NCBI RefSeq assembly: GCF_032334255.1
Contig: NZ_JAUHMF010000003.1
Location: 1-20,023 of the forward strand
Source: Thermanaerothrix solaris
GTDB taxonomy: Bacteria; Chloroflexota; Anaerolineae; Anaerolineales; Anaerolineaceae
DNA length: 20,023 nt
Direction: 5' to 3'
Under the pieces are notes generated by a model that searched no databases, was not told where the DNA came from, and worked only from the letters and a program-made list of their open reading frames with translations. The position numbers were made by a program, and so were the translations under genes. Of the stretch, positions 7,299 through 14,583 are shown piece by piece (the first letter of the stretch is position 1; each line of letters opens with the position of its first letter).

Positions 7299-8796
7299 GA
7301 TCATGTCCTGTCATGTACAAACCAATTTCCTCGAACGAGGTTTGCTCTGGTCGAGCCTCAAAAACCAAACACCCTTCAAACAACACCACAATTCGATCAG
7401 AAACTGAAAATAGTTCATCTAAATCTGCAGAGATCAAGAGGATTGCGCTTCCCTGATCCCGAGCCTTGACCATAGTTTCTCTAACAAATTGCGTTGCAGC
7501 CACATCTAAGCCGCGAGTCGGATAAGCTGCAACTAAGACAGCTGGACTATCTGACATCTCCCGCCCAAGAATAACTTTCTGTTGATTACCACCAGACAGA
7601 TTCCTCACAAGCACTCTTGGCGACTTTGCCACAATACCATATGTTTTTATAATTTTTTGGGCAAAATCGGAAATTGACTGTGACCGTAGAATGGCCCAAC
7701 GTGAAAAGGGAAACTTAAAATAACGTATTGAAATGAGATTGTCCTTTATATCTGTCTGAAGATTCAAGCCTTGTTCTTTGCGCTTTTCTGGAATAATTGC
7801 TAAACCTAGTTCACGTCGCCTCCTCGGAGAAGCGTGTGTAATATCGTTCCCATTAAGATATATCTGACCAGCAATTCGCCTTAGGCCTGTTACTGCTTCA
7901 ATTATTTCGCTTTGGCCACTTCCTTGTATGCCAGCTATTCCCAAAATTTCACCCGCGTGAATGCTAAAGGAAATATCTTTTAAAACAGGAACACCTCTGT
8001 CATCCCAAGCTGAAACATGAGACAGATCAAGCAATACCTCACCACGTTGTTTTGAACGCGGAAATATCTCATCAATGATTTGCTCCCCAACCATCAAATT
8101 GGCCAATTCTCTCTCATTGGTTTCTGCCACAATTACGTTTCCCACGACCCTGCCTTGGCGTAGCACTGTGGCTCTGTCACACAGTCTTTTGACTTCCCTT
8201 AATTTGTGGGTGATATAAATGATAGTTTTACCTTCTTCTCTTAAGTTCTGAAGAACTTTGAACAAACCTTCGGTTTCTTGTGGCGTTAGGACCGATGTGG
8301 GTTCATCTAGAATTAACAAATCCGCTTTACGATAAAGCAATTTTATAATCTCAACTTGCTGTTGGGCCCCAACGGATAACTGTGAGACAGGAACATCTAA
8401 CGGAAGTTCGAATCCAAAACGCTCTAATATTTCTCGAATTTTCCGGCGTTGCTCTCGTGAATTAATAAAAAAGCCTCGGCGCAGTTCATGTCCTAACACT
8501 ATGTTTTCTGCTACGGAAAGCGAAGGTACTAATTGAAATTCTTGATGAACCATCCCAATACCAAAGCGAATAGCTGCTTGGGGATTGGAAATTTGCACCT
8601 CACGACCCTTTAAAAAAATCTTTCCTTCATCTGGGCGGTACATTCCATAGAGGATACGCATCAGGGTGGTCTTTCCAGCTCCATTTTCTCCCAACAATGC
8701 GTGGATTTGTCCCTGTTCAACACACAGATCTACTCTGTCGTTAGCAACAACTCCTGGAAAAGACTTCGTAATTCCTCGCATCTCCAAGAAAGCCAA
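7288..8796 (-). CDS. Nucleoside ABC transporter ATP-binding protein, two fused ATPase domains
   Basis: A 502-aa protein with two nucleotide-binding domains, as in RbsA/NupO-type importers. Domain 1 has Walker A GENGAGKTT (36-44), signature LSVGAQQQ (140-147) and Walker B LLILDEP (160-166), and looks active. Domain 2 has GIQGSGQSE (289-297) where the Walker A Lys is replaced, signature LSGGNQQK (400-407), and AAYPTRGLD in place of a normal Walker B. A degenerate second site is usual for this subfamily. I use the TTG start at 8796 because GGGAGGG lies 7 nt upstream; the next ATG (8781) is too far from it. The gene energises the two permeases encoded just downstream. Confidence 0.92.
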   Translation of the reverse strand: MAFLEMRGITKSFPGVVANDRVDLCVEQGQIHALLGENGAGKTTLMRILYGMYRPDEGKIFLKGREVQISNPQAAIRFGIGMVHQEFQLVPSLSVAENIVLGHELRRGFFINSREQRRKIREILERFGFELPLDVPVSQLSVGAQQQVEIIKLLYRKADLLILDEPTSVLTPQETEGLFKVLQNLREEGKTIIYITHKLREVKRLCDRATVLRQGRVVGNVIVAETNERELANLMVGEQIIDEIFPRSKQRGEVLLDLSHVSAWDDRGVPVLKDISFSIHAGEILGIAGIQGSGQSEIIEAVTGLRRIAGQIYLNGNDITHASPRRRRELGLAIIPEKRKEQGLNLQTDIKDNLISIRYFKFPFSRWAILRSQSISDFAQKIIKTYGIVAKSPRVLVRNLSGGNQQKVILGREMSDSPAVLVAAYPTRGLDVAATQFVRETMVKARDQGSAILLISADLDELFSVSDRIVVLFEGCLVFEARPEQTSFEEIGLYMTGHDHEG

Positions 8797-8832
8797 CTTC
8801 TAACCCTCCCTATTTCCTGAAAATGGATGTCG

Positions 8833-8867
8833 GGGTGGTGGCCGTTAGGGTAACTCAACCACCACCC
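8833..8867 (-). promoter_or_regulatory. Intercistronic hairpin after the binding-protein gene
   Basis: GGGTGGTGG and CCACCACCC form a 9-bp GC-rich stem in the gap between the lipoprotein gene and the ATPase gene. No uridine run follows in the minus-strand direction. It is more likely an mRNA stabiliser or partial attenuator that keeps the binding protein more abundant than the transporter. A similar arrangement occurs in the sugar operon at 13614-13654. Confidence 0.5.
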
Positions 8868-8884
8868 ATTAATATTCTGGACGC

Positions 8885-9970
8885 CTATTGTTGCTTTGTG
8901 ATGTCGGTCACTTTGATTTCACCATTTATGATCTTAGCCTTGAGCTCTTCTATTTTGTTGAGGAATTCCGCTGGAAGTTTATCTTTTGTATATTTCATCG
9001 GGCTTAAGCCAACACCTTCCTCCTTCAGGCCATACTCAATCACCGTTCCACCTTTCAATGTTCCGTTGACCAGGCGAGAACACAAATCATAAACCGCATT
9101 GTCTACTCGCTTAATCATGCTGGTCAATATGTAGCCGGGTTTAATGTAGTCTTGATCAGAGTCCACACCGATTGCATAGTGTTTTGTTTCTTCAGCAGCT
9201 TGAAAAACACCTTCTCCGGTACCACCAGCAATCTGAAAGACCACATCCGCTCCCTGTTCATACATTGCCAATGCAAGTTCTCGTCCTTTCGCTGGATCAC
9301 CAAAAGAATTGGAGTAGGCGGTCAACACTTTGATATCAGGATTTATAAATTGTGCACCTTCTGTATAACCAACGATAAATTTGTCAATTCCGGGAGATTT
9401 AGTTCCCCCAATTGCACCAATAATCGGCTCAGGGTTAACAAGTTCATTTCCCTTCATGGTTGTTACCATTGCCGCTAAGGCCCCGGCAAGGAAAGAAGCT
9501 TCGTGTTCTTTGAAGATTACCGATACTACATTATCACCCTCCACGGCAATATTCAGTATCGCAAACGTTGTATTTGGGTAATCGGGAGCTACACGAGCCA
9601 AAGGATCGAAATGGCTGTACTCAAGCGTAATTACAAGATCATAGCCACTTTCTGCCGCCGTTCGGAGCAGTTGTTCACCTTCGCCGACAGGATCTGCCGA
9701 TTCGATGACTTTAACCTCAACCCCCAGTTCCTTTTGAGCCCGCATCAAGCCCTCGTATCCCGAGTCATTATAGGAACGATCTCCCAAACCACCCTGAGCC
9801 GTGATCAATGCAACTCGCGGCTTTTTGGCCTCTTCTATCTTTGTGGGTTGTGCCGATTCTGGTTGAGTGGGTTGGCTCTGTTGAGATTGTGGAGTCGGTG
9901 TTTGCCCAGCACACGAGGCTAGAAGTAAAGACAGGGCTACAAGCAAATATAACGCAATGTACTTTTTCAT
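8885..9970 (-). CDS. BMP-family nucleoside-binding lipoprotein
   Basis: A 361-aa extracytoplasmic binding protein. The signal peptide MKKYIALYLLVALSLLLASC ends in a lipobox with Cys20 as the lipidated residue. A Gln/Thr/Pro-rich linker of about 25 residues follows, then the mature domain. Family marks are RVALITAQGGLGDRSYNDSG, PNTTFAILN, GAIGGTKSPGIDKFIVGYTEGA, ADVVFQIAGGTGEGVFQAA and AIGVDSDQDYI. Proteins of this class (BmpA, PnrA, Med-like) bind purine or other nucleosides, and the phosphorylase in the same operon agrees with that. AAAGGAG precedes ATG 9970. It lies 33 bp after the GntR regulator and first among the transporter genes. Confidence 0.92.
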   Translation of the reverse strand: MKKYIALYLLVALSLLLASCAGQTPTPQSQQSQPTQPESAQPTKIEEAKKPRVALITAQGGLGDRSYNDSGYEGLMRAQKELGVEVKVIESADPVGEGEQLLRTAAESGYDLVITLEYSHFDPLARVAPDYPNTTFAILNIAVEGDNVVSVIFKEHEASFLAGALAAMVTTMKGNELVNPEPIIGAIGGTKSPGIDKFIVGYTEGAQFINPDIKVLTAYSNSFGDPAKGRELALAMYEQGADVVFQIAGGTGEGVFQAAEETKHYAIGVDSDQDYIKPGYILTSMIKRVDNAVYDLCSRLVNGTLKGGTVIEYGLKEEGVGLSPMKYTKDKLPAEFLNKIEELKAKIINGEIKVTDITKQQ

Positions 9971-10003
9971 TTCCTTTCTCCTTTCGAGTATCAGATTTGG
10001 CGA

Positions 10004-10744
10004 TTACCGACGTAGATGTACCGAGTATCTATACAAATCGGCACGGTAACTGGCTTCAACATACTCAATTGGTCGGCCCGCGTGATCACGAGCAAGCCGA
10101 GTGATTCGCAACAAAGCAGCTCCAACGCGTATACCTAATAATCCACTTAATTCTTCATCCGCTTCGACAGATTGAATCAGATCATCTCCATCTGACAAAT
10201 AAACCTCCTTTCTAGCAAGCAGATGATATAATGAACCGCTTTCTTCTAGCTCCTCGCGCTCAAAAAGCACTCGTGCAATCCATGCATCGTGAACGCCAAC
10301 GGGTTGATTATTAGCCAAGCGTAAGCGCTTTACATGGATTACTAAATCCCGATTAGTAATATTCAACAGTTCTGCTATACGATCAGGGGGGGACAAATGT
10401 TCAAAACTTAATATTTTTGAACCTGGTATTAGGTTGCGAGCTCGCATATCTTCAGAAAACGATAACATTCGCTCCAATCCATGTTCCAGAAAACGGGGGG
10501 CCACGAAAGTACCGCGACCCTGAACTCGATATATAAATCCTGCCCTCACCAGTTCATTCATTGCTTGGCGAACTGTCATCGGGACAATACCATATTGACG
10601 CGCAAACTCGTTTTCAGAAGGTAAACGCTGATTGGGGTTTAGCTTTCCATCGTGTATAGCCTGAATGATCGCTGAGCTTAACTGCTTGTAAATTGGGATC
10701 GGGCTATCGCGATCTAAATTGATGGGAAAAGGGAATTTGTCCAT
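10004..10744 (-). CDS. GntR-family (HutC/UTRA) transcriptional regulator
   Basis: A 246-aa repressor-type protein. Residues about 10-80 are a GntR winged helix (PIPIYKQLSSAIIQAI, LPSENEFARQYGIVPMTVRQ, GFIYRVQGRGTFVA). Residues about 95-240 are the UTRA effector-binding domain, ending with GRPIEYVEASYRADLYRYSV. UTRA domains usually bind small carbohydrate, amino acid or nucleoside ligands. It is the first gene of the minus-strand operon. A palindrome at 10763-10784 lies between its promoter and its ATG, so it most likely represses itself and the whole nucleoside operon until a substrate or intermediate is bound. That regulatory role is inferred from position. Confidence 0.9.
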   Translation of the reverse strand: MDKFPFPINLDRDSPIPIYKQLSSAIIQAIHDGKLNPNQRLPSENEFARQYGIVPMTVRQAMNELVRAGFIYRVQGRGTFVAPRFLEHGLERMLSFSEDMRARNLIPGSKILSFEHLSPPDRIAELLNITNRDLVIHVKRLRLANNQPVGVHDAWIARVLFEREELEESGSLYHLLARKEVYLSDGDDLIQSVEADEELSGLLGIRVGAALLRITRLARDHAGRPIEYVEASYRADLYRYSVHLRR

Positions 10745-10762
10745 AGAAGAGGATTAGAATAA

Positions 10763-10784
10763 GTTCTATAGTTATCTAGAGAAC
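10763..10784. promoter_or_regulatory. Candidate GntR operator (22-bp inverted repeat)
   Basis: GTTCTATAG, spacer TTAT, CTAGAGAAC: the arms match at 8 of 9 positions. It lies just downstream of the -10 of the minus-strand promoter, at about +4 to +25, and upstream of the GntR start codon. This is the place expected for an autoregulatory repressor site. The repeat is seen directly; its use by this GntR protein is inferred. Confidence 0.5.
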
Positions 10785-10794
10785 GTATACTAAA

Positions 10795-10823
10795 ACTATA
10801 GCACAAATTCCAACTTGTTTCAA
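10795..10823 (-). promoter_or_regulatory. Sigma70-type promoter of the nucleoside operon
   Basis: On the minus strand TTGAAA (10818-10823), a 17-bp spacer and TATAGT (10795-10800). The start of transcription would be near 10788, about 44 bp before the GntR ATG. The -35 is 20 bp from the insertion sequence end at 10844, so the promoter is intact. Confidence 0.6.
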
Positions 10824-10840
10824 GTATTTCGTACTGAGAT

Positions 10841-11980
10841 TCAGACATGAGTTAGGACAGAGGGATGAAGGATAGCAACGAACGATGCCAACGCATCCTT
10901 GACAATAGCCTGCCACTCACGAGGCGGAAGCCACCATTTCTGCTTGAGCAGGATAAACAAACCCGAATAACGTCGCCATTTCTGGCCCGTCTTGGGCGGG
11001 ATGACAGCAACCCTTTCCTGGGGCTGGATCGGCAGCCCATACAGGTGGTCTCGCAGGTTTTCTCCAATCAAGAGCGCGATGGCATAAACCAACAGCAGCA
11101 TCGCTAGCATCTTTTCCATCTTCTCCTGCTGCTTGTTCATCAGCCGGGTCAGGCCCAGCAGCCCCTTCAAATCGCGGAAGGTTTGCTCGATTTTCATCCG
11201 CACGAGATAAATTTGGCCTGCGCGTTCCGGTTCGAGGTTGCTCATCACCCACAGCGGTTCAGCCAAGCCCTTCTTCCAGATGCCAATCAAGTTGACACAC
11301 ACTTTCCCCTTGTACCACACGCCAGGATGGATCACCGTTTCGCCCGGCGAGAGTGCTAGCACCACGTCCCTGCCCTCTGCATCCCAGAACCTGGGCGGGT
11401 GGCTGCCCAGGTTCAGACGAATGACAAAGTTCACTCCCTCTTCGACGAGATCAAGCAACAACTCGAGGTAACTGAACTCCCGATCCAACACCAACGGACG
11501 CTCCCCCACCAGGTCTTTCAGTTCAGACAACGCACGCACATGGTTACGGTTGCGCGAGGACAGCTCAGCGGCGATGGTCTTGGAGGAATAGGTCAGCAAG
11601 CCGCAGGGGATCGCCCGCCCGCGATAGGGCGTAGCCAGCAGCAACATCCAAAAGCCTCGGATCTTCCCGTCTTTGAGAATGCCTACGTAGTCCGTCTTCC
11701 GAGCTTGTGGACGTTCGATCTCGGTCGGATCGCCAATGACATACTCGGCTTGTTCACAAAACAAACGCCATAGCATGGCCCGCGGGTCAACCTGTCGTAG
11801 AAAGCGCTGGATGCGTTTGTAACTGGCGGCGCCGCTACCGTGCATTTTGGCAGCCACCTCGCTCAGCCACAAGGAGCGAGCGGCCAACATGGCTTCTCCA
11901 ATTTCAGCTGCTTTGCGGGCCGTTCGATCGTCGTCAAAAATTTGCCGCATGAAGCCAAGAAGAGAGATATACTTGTGCAT
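10841..11980 (-). CDS. IS4-type DDE transposase
   Basis: A 379-aa transposase with an RNase H-like core. The likely catalytic residues are Asp84 (YVIGDPTEIERP), Asp166 (PLVLDREFSYLELL) and Glu265 in a YREK-like motif (YLVRMKIEQTFRD). The N-terminal 70 residues are helical and suited to DNA binding. ATG 11980 follows GAGGAGG. No frameshift or internal stop is visible, so it appears functional. The last four residues (LTHV) are encoded by the terminal inverted repeat, and the TGA stop at 10841-10843 lies outside the element, in host DNA. Expression is probably limited by the hairpin at 11982-12038. Confidence 0.88.
   Translation of the reverse strand: MHKYISLLGFMRQIFDDDRTARKAAEIGEAMLAARSLWLSEVAAKMHGSGAASYKRIQRFLRQVDPRAMLWRLFCEQAEYVIGDPTEIERPQARKTDYVGILKDGKIRGFWMLLLATPYRGRAIPCGLLTYSSKTIAAELSSRNRNHVRALSELKDLVGERPLVLDREFSYLELLLDLVEEGVNFVIRLNLGSHPPRFWDAEGRDVVLALSPGETVIHPGVWYKGKVCVNLIGIWKKGLAEPLWVMSNLEPERAGQIYLVRMKIEQTFRDLKGLLGLTRLMNKQQEKMEKMLAMLLLVYAIALLIGENLRDHLYGLPIQPQERVAVIPPKTGQKWRRYSGLFILLKQKWWLPPREWQAIVKDALASFVAILHPSVLTHV
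10844..10859. repeat. Left terminal inverted repeat of the IS
   Basis: GACATGAGTTAGGACA matches the reverse complement of 12051-12066 at all 16 positions. The similarity continues (GAGGGA against AGGGA) after one extra base on this side. The strand read as transposase code here gives VLTHV. Confidence 0.85.
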
Positions 11981-11981
11981 G

Positions 11982-12038
11982 GGAGCCTCCTCACCGATTT
12001 GGTTTTTAGCAAACTAAGTTTATCGGTTCCGAGGCTCC
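11982..12038 (-). promoter_or_regulatory. Hairpin that can hide the transposase ribosome site
   Basis: In a minus-strand transcript 12022-12038 can pair with 11982-11998: 8 bp (GGAGCCTC with GAGGCTCC), a 3-nt internal mismatch, then 6 bp (ACCGAT with ATCGGT), with a 23-nt loop. The 3' arm covers the GAGGAGG site in front of ATG 11980. A transcript that enters from outside would fold and block translation. IS10 and IS50 are known to protect themselves from outside transcription in this way. Confidence 0.6.
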
Positions 12039-12044
12039 TTTCAA
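12017..12044 (-). promoter_or_regulatory. Internal transposase promoter
   Basis: TTGAAA (12039-12044), a 16-bp spacer and TAAACT (12017-12022) on the minus strand. The start would fall near 12010, inside the loop of the hairpin at 11982-12038. The element's own mRNA would then lack the 5' arm and leave the ribosome site free. Confidence 0.5.
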
Positions 12045-12050
12045 TTCCCT

Positions 12051-12066
12051 TGTCCTAACTCATGTC
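12051..12066. repeat. Right terminal inverted repeat of the IS
   Basis: TGTCCTAACTCATGTC is the exact inverse of 10844-10859. It lies 20 bp upstream of the -35 of the sugar-operon promoter. Confidence 0.85.
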
Positions 12067-12086
12067 CGAACTTCAGCTTATAACAC

Positions 12087-12115
12087 TTGACTTTCCGTTA
12101 ATTTTTCGCTATTAT
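12087..12115 (+). promoter_or_regulatory. Sigma70-type promoter of the sugar operon
   Basis: TTGACT (12087-12092), a 17-bp spacer and TATTAT (12110-12115). The start would fall near 12122, within the first operator-like repeat. The leader to ATG 12261 is then about 139 nt, with an extra AAGGAGG at about 12172-12178 that precedes no gene, and the real AAAGGAG site just before the ATG. Confidence 0.65.
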
Positions 12116-12140
12116 TAAACCGATTTAGTAAACCGATTTA
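12116..12140. promoter_or_regulatory. Tandem LacI-type operator-like repeats
   Basis: TAAACCGATTTA occurs at 12116-12127 and again at 12129-12140, a 13-bp tandem repeat followed by a partial TAACCG. Each copy is a near-palindrome about a central CG, as LacI-family operators are. They cover the expected transcription start directly after the -10, so a bound repressor would block the promoter. The natural binder is the LacI-family protein encoded at 16852-17886 in the same operon. Confidence 0.6.
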
Positions 12141-12260
12141 ATAACCGTAAGCGCTGCAATGAGGGATCGGAAAGGAGGTGGACTAATCATATAAAGTCAA
12201 CTAAAAGTGCTTCTTTTTTTCCTACGAACCTTATAGACTAGATAAGGAAAGGAGTTAGAA

Positions 12261-13589
12261 ATGTCATCCCTCAAGCCATCCCTTCTTTTGGGAAATCTGA
12301 TACTTCTGTTCACACTCATTGTCTCAGCATGTGCTCCCGCCACTACAGTGACGTCCACAGCTACTCCAGTACCTCCAACAGTATCCTCTTCAGAAACTCC
12401 CCCATCTGTCCATACCTCACCTATTGAATTAACATTCTGGAACTACTGGGATGGTAAGAATGGTGAAACTATCCAAGCGCTAATTGATGAATACAATACT
12501 TCCCACCCGGAGGTAAAAATTAAAAATGTGTTCATCGGTTGGGATGAGTTATTACCCAAACTCCAAACCGCAGTAGCAGGCGGCAACAAACCAGATATCG
12601 CTGCAGTTGACTTGGTCTGGATGCCAAAATTGGCCAAAACAGGGGCGATTGTGCCACTAAACGACTATATCCGGGCTTCTAAGGTAAACTTGGATGATTT
12701 TTATCCCTCACAATTGGCCGTAGATCGCTATGATGACCAAATTTTTGGGATGCCTGTAAGCACCAACAACTTAGAGCTTTTCTATAACAAAGATCTCTTT
12801 AAAGCCGCAGGCCTCGACCCCAACATGCCACCCAAAACTTGGGATGAGCTCTTTCAAATAGCAAAGCAATGTGCCAACCCCGCTCGTGGGATTGTCGGAA
12901 TGGAACTCTATACGGAACCCGGCGAAGGTCTAACTTGGCAATTCCAGGTTTATTTATGGCAATCCGGAGGTGAGTTCCTCTCCAAGGACCTGAACAGCGC
13001 CGCTTTCAATTCTCCTGCGGGTGAAAAGGCACTTCGGTTTTGGGTTGATTTAATCAAAGAGGGCGGGTACCAAATCTCTTCCTGGGGGCTCTTTGGGCAA
13101 GGCAAATCCTGCATGGTTATGGATGGCTCATGGATGGTGGGAATTTGGGCCGAATCGGCGCCTTTCGATTGGGGCACAGCACTAATGCCTTATCCCACTG
13201 ATGGTCAGCCCGCCACAAACATGGGCGGTGAACACGTGATTATCTTCCACACAGATGAAGTACGTCAGAAAGCGGCCTGGGATTTTGTCAATTGGCTGAC
13301 CAGTACCGAAACTCAGGTCAAATGGGATATGGCGACTGGTTTTATGCCTATTCGCGATACCGTTGCTTCGTCGCCCGAATATTTATTGTGGTTAGAGAAA
13401 ACAGAACCGCGCCTCAAGCCCTTTGTGGAAGGGCAGAAATATGCCCATAACCGCCCCCCTGTTCCGAATTATCCTGAGATCTCGGATGCGTTCTCCCGCG
13501 AAATTGAACGCGCCCTTATTGGTGAAGTGAGTGTGAAGGATGCACTTCAAACAGCCGAGACCGCGGTTAATGCCCTGCTTCAGAAATAA
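12261..13589 (+). CDS. CUT1-family sugar-binding lipoprotein
   Basis: A 442-aa extracytoplasmic solute-binding protein (SBP family 1). The signal peptide ends in LIVSAC with Cys24 as lipidation site, followed by a Thr/Pro/Ser-rich linker to about residue 50. The mature domain has ITLTFWNYWDG-like and VKIKNVFIGWDELLPKLQTA segments, GGNKPDIAAVDLVWMPKLAKTGAIVPL, FGMPVSTNNLELFYNKDLFKAAG and KTWDELFQIAKQC, all typical of oligosaccharide-binding proteins. ATG 12261 follows GGAAAGGAG. It is first in the plus-strand operon, and the neighbouring GH13 enzyme suggests maltooligosaccharides or a related alpha-glucan. The exact sugar cannot be read from sequence. Confidence 0.9.
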   Translation: MSSLKPSLLLGNLILLFTLIVSACAPATTVTSTATPVPPTVSSSETPPSVHTSPIELTFWNYWDGKNGETIQALIDEYNTSHPEVKIKNVFIGWDELLPKLQTAVAGGNKPDIAAVDLVWMPKLAKTGAIVPLNDYIRASKVNLDDFYPSQLAVDRYDDQIFGMPVSTNNLELFYNKDLFKAAGLDPNMPPKTWDELFQIAKQCANPARGIVGMELYTEPGEGLTWQFQVYLWQSGGEFLSKDLNSAAFNSPAGEKALRFWVDLIKEGGYQISSWGLFGQGKSCMVMDGSWMVGIWAESAPFDWGTALMPYPTDGQPATNMGGEHVIIFHTDEVRQKAAWDFVNWLTSTETQVKWDMATGFMPIRDTVASSPEYLLWLEKTEPRLKPFVEGQKYAHNRPPVPNYPEISDAFSREIERALIGEVSVKDALQTAETAVNALLQK

Positions 13590-13613
13590 GAGGACATCAT
13601 TTTGGTGTTAGAG

Positions 13614-13654
13614 GGATGGTTGAGATGGGATACTTCTGCCTCAACCATCCTTTT
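13614..13654 (+). terminator. Attenuating hairpin between binding protein and permease
   Basis: GGATGGTTGAG (13614-13624) pairs with CTCAACCATCC (13640-13650), an 11-bp perfect stem with a 15-nt loop, followed by TTTT. It resembles an intrinsic terminator inside the operon. Partial termination here would give more mRNA for the binding protein than for the membrane proteins. Confidence 0.7.
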
Positions 13655-13680
13655 ATGCCAAATTATTGCATGAGGTTTCT

Positions 13681-14583
13681 ATGAATCTGCGAATACGAAC
13701 TCATCCTTACCGGAGAGATGAGGTCTCAACAGCGCTAATAGCGTTGCTCCCGGCCATCATTGTATTTGGCGTGTTTAATATTATTCCCTTAGGTTATACC
13801 GCCTATTTAAGTCTTCTCAAATGGGACGGTTTTAGTATCGAGCGGCAATTTGTTGGTTTCCAAAACTTCCTCGAGCTACTCTCCTCGACCTATCTTTGGA
13901 ATTCACTCAAGGCCACAATTTATTATACATTGGGGGTTATAGGTCTGAGTCTTCCGTTTGGGTTGTTAGTGGCCATTCTGCTTAACTCTGGTCTCAAAGG
14001 GCAGGTGGCCTTTCGTACTCTCTATTTCCTTCCAGTCGTTACTTCCACTGTTGCTGCTTCAATGGTCTGGAAACTAATGCTAGACCCGGGATCAGGGTAC
14101 ATCAATGTTATTCTGCGCGAAATTGGTTTTTCGCCGCCAGCTTGGTTGCGTGATACCCACTGGGCGATGCCCGCAGTGATCTTGCTCGGGGTATGGAAAC
14201 GGATTGGTTTTAATATGGTAATCTACCTGGCAGGGCTGCAATCCATTCCACGAGAATATTATGAGGCAGCCAGAGTGGATGGAGCGACCAGTTTAGCACA
14301 AATTCGCTATATTACCATTCCATTGTTAGCACCGACGACCGCGCTTTTGATCGTTATGGCTATGATCGATTCCTTTTTGCTCTTCGACCAAGTCTTTGTA
14401 CTAACTGGGGGAGGACCTGCAGGAGCAACAGATGTAATTGGGTTTCTATTATATCGATATGCTTTCCGATATTTTGATCTCGGTAAAGCCTCTGCGATCG
14501 CCTGGATCATGTTCATCTTTATTGCCAGTGTTACCCTCATTCAATGGCGGCTATCACGCTTTGGTACTAAGGAGATTGCATGA
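13681..14583 (+). CDS. Sugar ABC transporter permease, MalF/UgpA type
   Basis: A 300-aa inner-membrane protein with about six spans. The first is ALIALLPAIIVFGVFNIIPL. The cytoplasmic EAA loop, which contacts the ATPase, reads YYEAARVDGATSLAQIRYI and is followed by TIPLL. It has a short N-terminus without the extra domain of E. coli MalF, as is usual for CUT1 systems. I choose ATG 13681, preceded by TGAGG, rather than a TTG at 13666. Its stop overlaps the next gene's start as ATGA, which implies translational coupling with the MalG-type partner. Confidence 0.92.
   Translation: MNLRIRTHPYRRDEVSTALIALLPAIIVFGVFNIIPLGYTAYLSLLKWDGFSIERQFVGFQNFLELLSSTYLWNSLKATIYYTLGVIGLSLPFGLLVAILLNSGLKGQVAFRTLYFLPVVTSTVAASMVWKLMLDPGSGYINVILREIGFSPPAWLRDTHWAMPAVILLGVWKRIGFNMVIYLAGLQSIPREYYEAARVDGATSLAQIRYITIPLLAPTTALLIVMAMIDSFLLFDQVFVLTGGGPAGATDVIGFLLYRYAFRYFDLGKASAIAWIMFIFIASVTLIQWRLSRFGTKEIA

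Larger units (their letters stand above)
10844..12066. mobile_element. Complete IS4-type insertion sequence, 1223 bp
   Basis: The element is bounded by 16-bp perfect inverted repeats and carries one transposase gene on the minus strand. It is GC-richer than the genes on both sides. It lies in the space between two divergent promoters, 20 bp from each -35, and breaks no gene. The outer flanks (10835-10843 and 12067-12075) agree at only 6 of 9 positions, so I see no clear target duplication; the insertion may be old, or one end may have been rearranged. Confidence 0.88.

Noticed and set aside
10835..12075. 9-bp target duplication around the IS
   Set aside because: TGAGATTCA and CGAACTTCA agree at only 6 of 9 positions. 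That is suggestive of an old duplication but too weak to annotate.
12172..12189. Second ribosome-site-like AAGGAGG in the sugar-operon leader
   Set aside because: It is followed by GTG GAC TAA, which gives only a two-codon frame. No small protein is supported.
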